DNA of 64,000 nucleotides, taken from positions 56,543-120,542 of the forward strand of contig JAKIUC010000004.1 of assembly GCA_021647785.1 (NCBI GenBank). The letters run 5' to 3'. The notes beneath the pieces are model-generated. The model searched no databases and was not told the origin of the DNA. It saw only the letters and a program-made list of their open reading frames with translations. Every line of letters starts with the position of its first letter. Within the stretch, counting starts at the first letter, position 1. The DNA is from Melioribacteraceae bacterium (GTDB taxonomy: Bacteria > Bacteroidota > Ignavibacteria > Ignavibacteriales > Melioribacteraceae). Positions 36,112-45,287 of this stretch are shown in pieces. Both the position numbers and the translations under genes were made by a program.

Positions 36112-37335
36112 ATGAAAAAGCTTCAATTACATTGGCAAATTTTAATTGCTCTTTTTGCAGCTATACTTTTTGGAATATTTTTAACTGACTATGTTCATTT
36201 AATTAGTTGGATGGGAGTTCTTTTTCTTCGTGCTTTAAAAATGATAGTTATTCCATTAATATTTACCTCTATTGTTACTGGGGTTTCAAGCATTGGTAGT
36301 GCCGATAATCTTGGAAGATTAGGTGCAAAAACTTTTGGATACTATCTATTTACTACTACAATTGCAATTATTACAGGACTCCTTTTTGTTAACATTATAC
36401 AGCCAGGGGTTGGGGCAGAGATTGGCAACTCAGAAATGGTTGAAGGTCTTTCTACGGCTAATACTTCGTTTGGTGATACACTTATTAATATAATTCCTAC
36501 TAATATTTTTGAAGTTTTATCAACAGGTAAAATTCTTCCAATAATATTTTTCTCAATATTGTTAGGGTATTTTATAACTAAGGTTGATGATAAACCAAAG
36601 CTATTATTAACAAATTTTTTCGATGCTGCTTTTGAAACAATAATGAAGATGACAATGTTCATTATAAAATTTACTCCATTTGGAATTTTAGGACTTGTAG
36701 CTAAAGTTGTTGCTGAACAAGCTCATGATAATAGTGCACTAATGGCAATGGGAGGTCATCTCGGGATGTACCTTGTAACTGTTATTTTAGCTTTGGGTGT
36801 TCACTTTGGAATTACACTACCGTTAATACTTAAGTTTGTAGGAAAAGTAAACCCAATAGAACATTTAAAAGCTATGCGAACGCCTTTGCTTACTGCCTTC
36901 TCAACATCTTCTTCAAGTGCAACGCTTCCATTAACATTAGAGGCGGTAGAACACAAATCTGGGGTCTCCAATAAAATTACAAGTTTTGTTCTTCCGCTTG
37001 GTGCTACTGTAAATATGGATGGTACTGCACTTTATGAATCTGTGGTAGTACTCTTTATTGCTCAGGCTTATGGAATTGAATTAGGTATTTATCAACAAAT
37101 AATAGTTATTATAACCGCTGTTCTTGCCTCTATTGGTGCAGCAGGAATACCTATGGCAGGATTGGTAATGATAACTGTTATCTTAACAGCAGTTGGATTA
37201 CCGCTTGAAGGAATTGGAGCAATTATAGCTGTTGATAGAATTGTTGATATGGTACGAACAGCTACCAATGTTTGGAGCGATAGTTGCGGTGCTATTGTAG
37301 TTGCAAAATCGGAAGGTGAAACATTAAAGGTTTAA
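36112..37335 (+). CDS. Dicarboxylate/amino acid:cation symporter (DAACS)
   Basis: The 407-residue transporter has about eight membrane helices plus re-entrant loops. Diagnostic motifs are the serine-rich hairpin AFSTSSSSATLPLT, LGATVNMDGTALYE and the substrate-binding helix DRIVDMVRTATNVWSDSCGA. It imports glutamate, aspartate or C4-dicarboxylates with H+ or Na+. It overlaps functionally with proC and pruA nearby, which connect to glutamate. Confidence 0.93.
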   Translation: MKKLQLHWQILIALFAAILFGIFLTDYVHLISWMGVLFLRALKMIVIPLIFTSIVTGVSSIGSADNLGRLGAKTFGYYLFTTTIAIITGLLFVNIIQPGVGAEIGNSEMVEGLSTANTSFGDTLINIIPTNIFEVLSTGKILPIIFFSILLGYFITKVDDKPKLLLTNFFDAAFETIMKMTMFIIKFTPFGILGLVAKVVAEQAHDNSALMAMGGHLGMYLVTVILALGVHFGITLPLILKFVGKVNPIEHLKAMRTPLLTAFSTSSSSATLPLTLEAVEHKSGVSNKITSFVLPLGATVNMDGTALYESVVVLFIAQAYGIELGIYQQIIVIITAVLASIGAAGIPMAGLVMITVILTAVGLPLEGIGAIIAVDRIVDMVRTATNVWSDSCGAIVVAKSEGETLKV

Positions 37336-37361
37336 AAGAAAAATATTGAGAATAAAATATA

Positions 37362-38183
37362 ATGGAAAAGATAAAAGAAAAAATTGCAATAATTGGAAGT
37401 GGAAATATTGGAAAGGCAATTGCTAAAGGATTGTTGGAATCTAAAATAATAACGGCTGGCAAATTAACTTTAACAAGACGCAATATAATTTCATTAAATG
37501 AGTTTGCAGATAAAGGGGTTAAGGTTACTACTGATAATAGATTGGCTGCAAAAAATTCTTCCATAATTTTGCTTGCTGTTACTCCTCAAAAAATGGATAG
37601 TGTTCTTAACGAACTAAAAGATGTACTTAATCCTAAAAAGCATATCGTGTTATCGGTTATTACTGGTGCAGATATTAGTCATTTTAAAAAAATATTAGGT
37701 GCGGAAATACCAGTAGTTCGCATTATGCCAAATACGGCAATTGCAATTAAAGAATCTATGACGTGCATAAGTGCCAACAAAGAGGATAATGCTTCACTTA
37801 AAATTGCAGAGATGATTTTTAATACTGTTGGTAAAACAGCAATTATTAATGAAGATTTGATGGGACCCGCTACTGCATTGGTTGCTTGCGGTGTTGCTTT
37901 CTTCTTACGAGCAATTCGTGCTGCTGGGCAAGGGGGAACAGAGATTGGTTTCCATGCCGAAGATGCAATTATGATGGCTGCACAAACTGCTAAAGGTGCT
38001 GCCTCACTACTTGCTAATGGTGGGTATCATCCAGAACGTGAGATTGATAAAGTTACTACGCCACAAGGTTTAACAATTACCGGATTAAATCAAATGGAAC
38101 ATCAGGGGTTTAGTTCAGCAATGATTACTGGTATTGTATCATCTGCTAAGAGAGCTGAAACTATATTTAAGAAAGAGAAGTAA
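37362..38183 (+). CDS. proC: Pyrroline-5-carboxylate reductase
   Basis: The 273-residue enzyme reduces pyrroline-5-carboxylate to proline with NAD(P)H. The Rossmann start IAIIGSGNIGKAIAKGLL, VVRIMPNTAIAIKESM and the C-terminal signature TTPQGLTITGLNQMEHQGF are family hallmarks. It lies 26 bp after the symporter gene, so hemW, the symporter and proC form one likely transcript. Confidence 0.95.
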   Translation: MEKIKEKIAIIGSGNIGKAIAKGLLESKIITAGKLTLTRRNIISLNEFADKGVKVTTDNRLAAKNSSIILLAVTPQKMDSVLNELKDVLNPKKHIVLSVITGADISHFKKILGAEIPVVRIMPNTAIAIKESMTCISANKEDNASLKIAEMIFNTVGKTAIINEDLMGPATALVACGVAFFLRAIRAAGQGGTEIGFHAEDAIMMAAQTAKGAASLLANGGYHPEREIDKVTTPQGLTITGLNQMEHQGFSSAMITGIVSSAKRAETIFKKEK

Positions 38184-38214
38184 ACTTTTGCCGTTTCCAT
38201 TACTTTAATATTCC

Positions 38215-38365
38215 AGTATCGTGTCAAAGTCTGTAGTGTCATGTAAAAGCCCCTCACCCCAGCCCTCTCCCAAAGGGAGAGGGAGTTAAAGTCACTCTCT
38301 TTTTAAGAGAGGGCTGTCCGAAGGACTCCTCTTGAGGGGTGAGTTCTATATTTAACACAATACTA
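38215..38365. repeat. Decayed MITE-like element
   Basis: AGTATCGTGTCAAAGT on the left and TTTAACACAATACTA on the right are degenerate versions of the 17-bp terminal repeats of the element at 51987-52143. The interior shares the GC-rich CCCTCTCCCAAAGGGAGAGGG core and a second pyrimidine/purine hairpin. Confidence 0.65.
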
Positions 38366-38397
38366 ACTATTAGCTGATTTAGTACTTTAAATACAAA

Positions 38398-39708
38398 ATG
38401 AATTCTAAGCTGAACAAACAAATACTAACACTTGCAATCCCAAATATTTTAACAAACTTATCTGTACCTCTTTTAAGCTCTGTTGATACTGCTGTTGTTG
38501 GTCACTTAGATGAAGTCTATTATCTCGGAGCAATTGCAATTGGCTCAATGATTTTCAATTTCATCTATTGGGCTTTTGGATTTCTCCGCATGGGTACTAC
38601 AGGGTTAACATCACAATCGTTTGGAAAGAAAGATGAAAAAGAGATTGCTCTAAATTTATTCCGCCCTTTGCTTGTTGCTTTAGTTGCTGCAATTATTATT
38701 ATCTCTCTCCAATATGTAATTGCTGAAATATCATTCATGATAATTGATGCCTCAGCAGAAGTTGAAAAACATGCAATGGAATATTTTTACATCAGAATTT
38801 TTGCAGCCCCTGCAACTCTTGCTATTTATGTATTCCATGGATGGCTTCTGGGAATGCAGAATGCAAAATACCCAATGATATTACTAATTACAGTGAACGT
38901 TTTAAATCTATTTTTTAATTTACTCTTCATTTATCAATTTGAAATGAGTTCGGATGGAGTTGCACTGGGTACTGTGCTTGCACAATATTTCGGATTATTA
39001 ATTGCTATAGCTCTCTTTGCAAGGAAGTATAAAAATTATTTGAAATATTTTTCAATTTCAGAGATACTTAATTTATCAAAGCTAAAAACATTTTATAAAG
39101 TTAATAGTAATATTTTTGTAAGAACTCTGGCACTTCTATTTGTACTTAGTTTTTTTACTGCTGAATCGGCAAAATTTGGGGATGATATTCTCGCAGCTAA
39201 TACCATCTTATTGCAAATGTGGATAATAATAGCTTATGCTGTTGATGGCTTTGCATTTGCAGCCGAAAGTTTAGTAGGAAAATTTATAGGTGCAAAAGAT
39301 TTTGATAAGTTAAAACTTTCAATTAAGTATTTATTTGTGTGGGGGCTTGGTGTCGGACTTATTTTCACACTCATTTATTCAATAGTTGGTGAAGTAATAA
39401 TTGCATTATTTACCAATAACAAAATTGTTATCCAGCTTGCGTTGGTTTTTGTTTTTTGGACTATCATCTCACAATTAATAAATAGTGTTAGCTTTATTTG
39501 GGATGGAATTTACATTGGAGCTATTAAAACCAGAGCGATGCGCAACTCGATGCTATTTAGTGCCTTTGCTGTTTTTCTTCCTACATATTACTTGACCAAA
39601 GAGTATTTAGGTAACCACTCACTCTGGTTAGCTCTAACTCTATTTATGGTTGTAAGAGCAGTTTCCCTTACCCTTACAGCAAGAAAAAATATTTTCTCTG
39701 CTAAGTAA
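38398..39708 (+). CDS. MATE-family efflux transporter (DinF-like)
   Basis: The 436-residue protein has 12 predicted membrane helices. LTLAIPNILTNLSVPLLSSV and DTAVVGHLDEVYYLGAIAIG are the MATE start, and the second half repeats the architecture (AVDGFAFAAESLVGKFIGA). MATE pumps export drugs or metabolites using Na+ or H+; the DinF branch is suggested by AVDGFAFAAESLVG. It is a single gene. Confidence 0.92.
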   Translation: MNSKLNKQILTLAIPNILTNLSVPLLSSVDTAVVGHLDEVYYLGAIAIGSMIFNFIYWAFGFLRMGTTGLTSQSFGKKDEKEIALNLFRPLLVALVAAIIIISLQYVIAEISFMIIDASAEVEKHAMEYFYIRIFAAPATLAIYVFHGWLLGMQNAKYPMILLITVNVLNLFFNLLFIYQFEMSSDGVALGTVLAQYFGLLIAIALFARKYKNYLKYFSISEILNLSKLKTFYKVNSNIFVRTLALLFVLSFFTAESAKFGDDILAANTILLQMWIIIAYAVDGFAFAAESLVGKFIGAKDFDKLKLSIKYLFVWGLGVGLIFTLIYSIVGEVIIALFTNNKIVIQLALVFVFWTIISQLINSVSFIWDGIYIGAIKTRAMRNSMLFSAFAVFLPTYYLTKEYLGNHSLWLALTLFMVVRAVSLTLTARKNIFSAK

Positions 39709-39754
39709 TTGTTTTGTATTTTTCATTTTTTAAAATAGAAATTAGGAAAACATT

Positions 39755-42169
39755 ATGAAACTAAAATTAATTATAATAATATTATTTATATCTACATTAT
39801 TATATTCTGAAAATTATAGAAAAGTAAAAATCACAATATCGAATAGTAATGAAATAAGTGAACTGCAAAAAATCGGTATTCCACTTGATCATTTCAAACA
39901 AAATAGGGATGGTTCTATTGAACTATTTTTGAATGAACAAGAATTTACCGCTCTCAATCAAACATCGGTTCAATACAATGTATTAATTGATAATTGGGCG
40001 AAGCACTATAATGAACAAAACAAAAATAGCACATCCAGTTTTGAATTATCTAAAAGAAATTCGGTTTTTAATGTTGAAGGTTTTACATATGGCTCAATGG
40101 GTGGCTATTATACTCTTGATGAAGTATGGCAAAAATTAGATGAAATGATTTCTGAGTATCCAAATTTAATTTCTATAAAGGATAGCATTGGTGCAACTGT
40201 TGAAAATCGTCCAATTTATGCTCTTAGAATTTCGGATAACCCAAACATTGATGAGGATGAGCCGGAAGTTCTCTACACAGCTCTTCATCACGCAAGAGAA
40301 CCTGAAAGTATGATGCAGATGATCTACTTCATGTTTTACCTCCTCGAAAATTATGGTACTGATGCAGAGGTTACTTATCTTGTTGAAAATCGCGAAATGT
40401 ATTTTATTCCGGTAGTTAACCCTGATGGATATAAATATAATGAAACCACTAACCCCAATGGTGGCGGTATGTGGAGAAAAAATAGACGGAATAATGGCGG
40501 CTCATTTGGTGTTGACCTAAACAGAAACTACGGATATGAGTGGAATTACAATAATGTCGGCTCAAGTGGTTCGCCTTCATCAAGTACTTACCGTGGTACT
40601 GCGGGGTTCTCTGAACCAGAGACAGAAGCAGTACGCCAATACTGCATTGCACACAATTTTAGATTAGCATTAAACTATCACACATATAGTAATTTGTTGA
40701 TAGTTCCTTGGGGATTTAAACCTGAAGAAACTCCAGACTCTATATTCTATCGAGAAATTGCATCGGATATGACTCAGTACAATAATTATATTTGGGGGCA
40801 CTCGGCTGCAATTATATATGAAGTAAATGGAGATTCGGATGATTGGTTTTATGGCGAGGAAACAGAAAAAAATAAAATATTTGCAATGACCCCAGAGGTT
40901 GGAAGCAGCTTCTGGCCTACTCAGGATAAGATTATTCCACTTGCTGAGGAGAATGTTTTCCCAAATTTATATCTTGCTTGGGTTGCTGGCGGTTTTGTAA
41001 ATACACAAAGCATTGTTTTTGATGAGGAATATTATATGGCTGGCGAGGGTGGATTTATATGGCTAAATGTTAAAAATAAAGGCTTGGAGGATATTTCGGA
41101 TATTAGTTTATCAGTATCATCTAATGATAACGTAGAAATATTGGAAGGGAGTTCAATAACAATTGGAACTATAAATTCGCAAACTATTGATACACTAACA
41201 AATGCTATTAAATTCAGAATTAAAGATTCTGCTCTTGCCGGAGATTCTGCAAACTTTGAAATAAAATATTATGCTAATAATTTACTAATGGCTACTAATA
41301 ATTATTCATTTATTATCGGTCGTCCGGAAATTTACTTTAGTGATAGCTTATCAACTTTGGATAGTTGGATAGCACAATCGAACGTGAGTAAGAATTGGGA
41401 ATTAACGGAAAATAGTTTCTATTCCACTCCATCATCAGTAACAGATAGTAGAGTAGGGAAGTACAAAGCAAATGCAGTTGTAACCTTAGAGAGTAAAACC
41501 AGAATTGATTTGACTCCTCTCGATAAGCCATATTTAAAATTCAAAACTATGTATAATATTGAGTCTGGTTGGGATTATGGACAAGTCTCTATTTCAACGG
41601 ATTCAGTATTGTGGCAGCCAATTGGTGGTGGAAATTCAAAGTTAGGTTCAGGCAACTTCCAACCAAGTAACGAACTAATTTATGATGGTTCGCAAAGTGA
41701 GTGGTTTTCAGAAATTATTAATATAAGTAGTTATGGCGGGAAGGAGGTATTTATCCGCTTCCAATTAAACACAGATGAATATGTTCAGGAAGATGGATGG
41801 TACATTGATGACATTGAAATATTTGAATATACAAATATCATTGTTTCAGTAAATGTTAATGAGGTTTTGCCAACAGAATTTAGACTTTCCCAAAACTACC
41901 CAAACCCTTTTAACCCAAGTACAACTATCAAATATTCAATTCCATCGGTTCAAACTCCCCTCTTGGGAGGGGTTGGGGGTGGGTTAGTAACATTAAAAAT
42001 TTATGACATTCTCGGAAGGGAAGTAGCAACGCTTGTAAACAAAGAACAAAAAGCTGGAAATTATGAAGTTCAGTTTTCCACCACAAGCGGATTAACATCC
42101 GGAATTTACTTTTACCGATTACAATCTGGGGATTTCGCAGCAACTAAAAAATTGATACTTCTCAAATAA
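39755..42169 (+). CDS. Secreted M14 zinc carboxypeptidase with T9SS sorting domain
   Basis: The 804-residue protein has a signal peptide, a propeptide (to about residue 110) and an M14 catalytic domain. Zinc ligands are His179 and Glu182 in LHHAREPE and His309 in NYHTYSN. DLNRNYGYEW gives the substrate-binding Asn-Arg, and Glu381 in TPEVGSSFW is the catalytic base. Then come Ig-like and concanavalin-like regions, and a T9SS type A domain (LSQNYPNPFNPSTTIKYS). The sorting domain carries an unusual 12-residue insertion, QTPLLGGVGGGL, derived from a genomic repeat. Confidence 0.92.
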   Translation: MKLKLIIIILFISTLLYSENYRKVKITISNSNEISELQKIGIPLDHFKQNRDGSIELFLNEQEFTALNQTSVQYNVLIDNWAKHYNEQNKNSTSSFELSKRNSVFNVEGFTYGSMGGYYTLDEVWQKLDEMISEYPNLISIKDSIGATVENRPIYALRISDNPNIDEDEPEVLYTALHHAREPESMMQMIYFMFYLLENYGTDAEVTYLVENREMYFIPVVNPDGYKYNETTNPNGGGMWRKNRRNNGGSFGVDLNRNYGYEWNYNNVGSSGSPSSSTYRGTAGFSEPETEAVRQYCIAHNFRLALNYHTYSNLLIVPWGFKPEETPDSIFYREIASDMTQYNNYIWGHSAAIIYEVNGDSDDWFYGEETEKNKIFAMTPEVGSSFWPTQDKIIPLAEENVFPNLYLAWVAGGFVNTQSIVFDEEYYMAGEGGFIWLNVKNKGLEDISDISLSVSSNDNVEILEGSSITIGTINSQTIDTLTNAIKFRIKDSALAGDSANFEIKYYANNLLMATNNYSFIIGRPEIYFSDSLSTLDSWIAQSNVSKNWELTENSFYSTPSSVTDSRVGKYKANAVVTLESKTRIDLTPLDKPYLKFKTMYNIESGWDYGQVSISTDSVLWQPIGGGNSKLGSGNFQPSNELIYDGSQSEWFSEIINISSYGGKEVFIRFQLNTDEYVQEDGWYIDDIEIFEYTNIIVSVNVNEVLPTEFRLSQNYPNPFNPSTTIKYSIPSVQTPLLGGVGGGLVTLKIYDILGREVATLVNKEQKAGNYEVQFSTTSGLTSGIYFYRLQSGDFAATKKLILLK
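41951..41986 (+). repeat. GC-rich genomic repeat captured in frame within a sorting domain
   Basis: The 36-bp segment CTCCCCTCTTGGGAGGGGTT followed by GGGGGTGGG is unlike the AT-rich coding DNA around it and resembles the CCCTCTCCC/GGGAGAGGG cores at 38250 and 52080. Its length is a multiple of three, so it adds 12 residues without breaking the frame. Confidence 0.7.
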
Positions 42170-42189
42170 TTTCAAGATGCAAATTTTAT

Positions 42190-42221
42190 TTACCATAATC
42201 CGCGGCGGCGGATTATGGTAA
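42190..42221. terminator. Perfect hairpin between convergent genes
   Basis: TTACCATAATCCGC (42190-42203) and GCGGATTATGGTAA (42208-42221) form a 14-bp stem with a 4-nt loop between the carboxypeptidase and msrBA stops. The arm is part of a dispersed repeat also seen at 16181-16195. Confidence 0.6.
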
Positions 42222-42236
42222 TATTAAAAACAATAA

Positions 42237-43166
42237 TCAAAATCTCTTAGTATAAATATGGCAATACGGATTTCCGCTAGTCTTTTTATAGTAATCTTGA
42301 TGATAATCTTCTGCTTTATAAAAAGTAGTTGCCTTAGTCAATCCAGTAACAACATCATATCCTTTTTCCATAAGGATTTTAATTAGTTTTTCGGCAATTT
42401 CTTTTTGAGCATCGTCAAAATAAAAAATCTCAGAACGGTATTGTTCTCCAACATCGGGACCTTGATAATTTAGTTGAGTTGGGTCATGTATTTCAAAAAA
42501 TAATTTTGCTAAAGTTTCATAGCTTACTTTGGAAGCATCATAAGTAACTTCAATTGCTTCCGCATGTCCAGAGTTTGTATTGCAAACTTCTTCGTATGTC
42601 GGATTCTCAGTTTTTCCACCAATGTATCCGGAAACTACCGATTTCACACCATCAACTTTTTCAAAATGATATTCCATTCCCCAAAAGCAACCACCTGCAA
42701 AAATAGCTTTTTCCATTTTGCTCTCACTGCTTGTATCAATAGGAACAAAATTTAATGAAATTGAATTAACACAATGTCGAGTATTTTTATCAGTAAATTC
42801 TTCACCAATAAAAACGTGTCCCAAGTGTCCGCCGCAATTTGCACAAAGAATTTCTGTTCTTCTTCCATCAGCATCAGCAACACGTTTAACAGCACCTTCA
42901 ATTTCATCATCAAAACTTGGCCATCCGCACTGGCTATCAAATTTATCGGATGAAACATATAGGGGGGCATTACATTGTTTGCAAGTGTAAGTTCCGTCCG
43001 ATTTATAATTTGTGTATTTACCAGTAAAAGCTCTTTCTGTCCCCTTGTGGAGAATTACTCTCTCTTCTTCCGTAGTTAGTTTGTTGTATTCCATTTTTTC
43101 CTGCGAAGTAATTATTGAATAGTATAGCAAAAATATCAAAAAAATAATTCCAATTTTGGGTTTCAT
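42237..43166 (-). CDS. msrBA: Exported bifunctional methionine sulfoxide reductase MsrB-MsrA
   Basis: The protein has about 309 residues. AAAGGATTAAAATG places the start at 43166; a TTG at 43181 is an unlikely alternative. A signal peptide or anchor (IGIIFLIFLLYYSIITS) is followed by MsrB with zinc cysteines CKQC and CANC and catalytic CVNS, then MsrA with GGCFWGMEYHFE and EDYHQDYY. The fused enzyme repairs both R- and S-methionine sulfoxide in exported proteins, which fits the many secreted proteins nearby. The order B-A is the less common one. Confidence 0.95.
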   Translation of the reverse strand: MKPKIGIIFLIFLLYYSIITSQEKMEYNKLTTEEERVILHKGTERAFTGKYTNYKSDGTYTCKQCNAPLYVSSDKFDSQCGWPSFDDEIEGAVKRVADADGRRTEILCANCGGHLGHVFIGEEFTDKNTRHCVNSISLNFVPIDTSSESKMEKAIFAGGCFWGMEYHFEKVDGVKSVVSGYIGGKTENPTYEEVCNTNSGHAEAIEVTYDASKVSYETLAKLFFEIHDPTQLNYQGPDVGEQYRSEIFYFDDAQKEIAEKLIKILMEKGYDVVTGLTKATTFYKAEDYHQDYYKKTSGNPYCHIYTKRF

Positions 43167-43286
43167 TTTAATCCTTTCCAAAAAATATTTATAGTAATAA
43201 AATAACGAATATTCTACATCATATCTTATTTTAAAGTTCTATAAAAATTTTGTGCTAAAAAACAACTTAAATAAATAAAAAATAGT

Positions 43287-43302
43287 GTGAATCTTTATTC
43301 AC
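43287..43302. promoter_or_regulatory. Palindromic operator candidate upstream of pruA
   Basis: GTGAATCTTTATTCAC is a perfect inverted repeat (GTGAAT/ATTCAC, 4-bp centre) 69 bp before the pruA start codon. Confidence 0.45.
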
Positions 43303-43370
43303 TTGTATTTTTATGCAAAATAAATGAGATTTGAACCACACAATTAATAAATAAAAGAAGGAAAACGGTT

Positions 43371-45008
43371 ATGTCCAACGGAATTTTTTCTGTTCCTTTC
43401 CCAGAAAATGACCCAATTAGAAGTTACGCACCAGGAACGCGTGATAGGGAAATATTGAAGAAAAGAATGGAAGAATTAAAAAGCGAAACTCTTGATATTC
43501 CAATAATAATTGGAGGTAAAGAGATTAGAACTGGAAATACTGCTGAATGTGTAATTCCGCACAAACATTCACATGTTTTAGGAACATATCATAAAGCGGG
43601 TAAAGAAGAAGTTGAACTTGCAATTGAAGCAGCGTTAAAAGCACGTGCTGCTTGGGCAGATATGCCTTGGAACGAAAGAGCTGCAATTTTCTTGAAAGCA
43701 GCGGATTTATTAACAACAGATTACTGGCGTTCTACATTGAATGCTGCAACTATGCTTAGTCAGAGTAAAACTGCATTCCAAGCAGAAATTGATGCAGCAT
43801 GCGAATTAGTTGATTTTTTTAGATTTAACACATATTACGCTCAGCAAATATATGAAGAGCAACCACTTCATTCGCCAGAAGGTTTATGGAATAGAATGGA
43901 ATATCGTGCATTGGAAGGATTTGTCTTTGCAGTTGCTCCATTCAATTTTACGTCAATTGCTGGAAATCTTCCAACATCGCCAGCATTAATGGGAAATGTT
44001 GTAATTATGAAACCAGCATCAAGTGCAGTTTATTCGGGATATTGGTTAATGAAATTATTTCAGGAAGCTGGAGTTCCTGATGGTGTTATTAACTTTGTAC
44101 CTGGTTCAGGTAGCCAAGTAGGAAATCCAGTATTAGAATCTTCAGATTTGGCTGGAATTCACTTTACCGGTTCTACTCCAGTTTTCCAAAGTATGTGGAG
44201 AACAATTGGTACTAATATTAATAAGTATAAATCGTATCCAAGAATTGTTGGTGAAACAGGTGGTAAAGATTTTGTTTTTGTTCATAAAAGTGGAAATGTT
44301 GATGAAGTTGCAACTGCAATTGTTCGTGGTGCTTACGAGTATCAGGGGCAAAAATGTTCAGCTGCTTCGCGTGGATATATTCCAAAATCGATGTGGGATG
44401 AATTAAAAGAGAGAGTAGTTTCAATTCTAAAAACTGTTAAAATGGGAGATCCGGAAGATTTTTCAAACTTTATGAATGCAGTAATTGACAAAGGAGCATT
44501 TGAAACAATTACAGGATATATCGATTATATCAAAAATGCTGATGATGCTGAAATTATTTATGGCGGAAATTATGATGATTCTGTTGGTTATTATATTGAA
44601 CCGACATTTGCTGTAACTACAGACCCAAATTTCAAAACTATGGAAGAGGAGATTTTTGGTCCAGTTTTTACATTATATCTTTATGATGATGAAAAATATG
44701 AAGAAACATTAAATATCTGCAATGAAACTTCACCTTATGCTTTAACGGGTGCAATATTTGCAAAAGATAGGAATGCAGTTCAATTAGCCGATAAACTATT
44801 GGTTAATGCTGCTGGTAACTTCTATATTAATGATAAACCAACTGGGGCAGTAGTAGGGCAGCAGCCTTTTGGTGGTGCTCGTGCAAGTGGAACAAACGAT
44901 AAAGCTGGAAGTTATTTGAACTTAATTAGATGGGTTTCACCTCGTACAATTAAGGAAAACTTTATTCCGCCAACAGATTATCGTTATCCATTTATGGATG
45001 AAGAATAG
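43371..45008 (+). CDS. pruA: L-glutamate gamma-semialdehyde dehydrogenase (1-pyrroline-5-carboxylate dehydrogenase)
   Basis: The 545-residue aldehyde dehydrogenase oxidises glutamate semialdehyde to glutamate with NAD+. FAVAPFNFTSIAGNLPTSPA, IVGETGGKDFVFV (general-base region), the catalytic cysteine in YQGQKCSAASRGY and EEIFGPVFTLYLY are the hallmarks of the stand-alone P5CDH group. No proline dehydrogenase domain is fused and none lies next to it. It has its own terminator. Confidence 0.95.
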   Translation: MSNGIFSVPFPENDPIRSYAPGTRDREILKKRMEELKSETLDIPIIIGGKEIRTGNTAECVIPHKHSHVLGTYHKAGKEEVELAIEAALKARAAWADMPWNERAAIFLKAADLLTTDYWRSTLNAATMLSQSKTAFQAEIDAACELVDFFRFNTYYAQQIYEEQPLHSPEGLWNRMEYRALEGFVFAVAPFNFTSIAGNLPTSPALMGNVVIMKPASSAVYSGYWLMKLFQEAGVPDGVINFVPGSGSQVGNPVLESSDLAGIHFTGSTPVFQSMWRTIGTNINKYKSYPRIVGETGGKDFVFVHKSGNVDEVATAIVRGAYEYQGQKCSAASRGYIPKSMWDELKERVVSILKTVKMGDPEDFSNFMNAVIDKGAFETITGYIDYIKNADDAEIIYGGNYDDSVGYYIEPTFAVTTDPNFKTMEEEIFGPVFTLYLYDDEKYEETLNICNETSPYALTGAIFAKDRNAVQLADKLLVNAAGNFYINDKPTGAVVGQQPFGGARASGTNDKAGSYLNLIRWVSPRTIKENFIPPTDYRYPFMDEE

Positions 45009-45037
45009 AATACAATCACAAATCTAATTTTATTCTA

Positions 45038-45075
45038 AAGCCCAATTCTTTAATTAGGATTGGGCTTTTATTTAT
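45038..45075 (+). terminator. Rho-independent terminator of pruA
   Basis: AAAGCCCAAT and ATTGGGCTTT form a 10-bp stem followed by TATTTATTT, 30 bp after the pruA stop. Confidence 0.8.
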
Positions 45076-45175
45076 TTCAAATAGCAATAGATAATATTTC
45101 ACTTCTTACATGTCTCAATTTTTTACTCTATTTAGTTCCATTTTGAAACTCAAACTCAAAACGATACAGAAGTAT

Positions 45176-45191
45176 TGTGATATGCATCATA
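45176..45191. promoter_or_regulatory. CRP/FNR-like palindromic operator, copy 2
   Basis: TGTGATATGCATCATA has the TGTGA-N6-TCAnA form and matches the inverted sequence at 34835-34850 in 15 of 16 positions. It lies about 96 bp upstream of the sigma-54-type promoter, a distance suited to an activator. Confidence 0.55.
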
Positions 45192-45271
45192 CATAGAGAG
45201 CCATCGTAATGTGCTCTTAAAAGCAATAAAAACAACAAGTTAGGAGCATTTATTCACTTAAAATATAGGTT

Positions 45272-45287
45272 TGGCACACTGATTGTA
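45272..45287 (+). promoter_or_regulatory. Sigma-54-type promoter
   Basis: TGGCAC-ACTGA-TTGTA matches the -24/-12 consensus TGGCAC-N5-TTGCA in all but one core position (the -12 element TTGTA versus TTGCA). It would start transcription about 60 bp before the DUF4402 gene. Confidence 0.6.
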
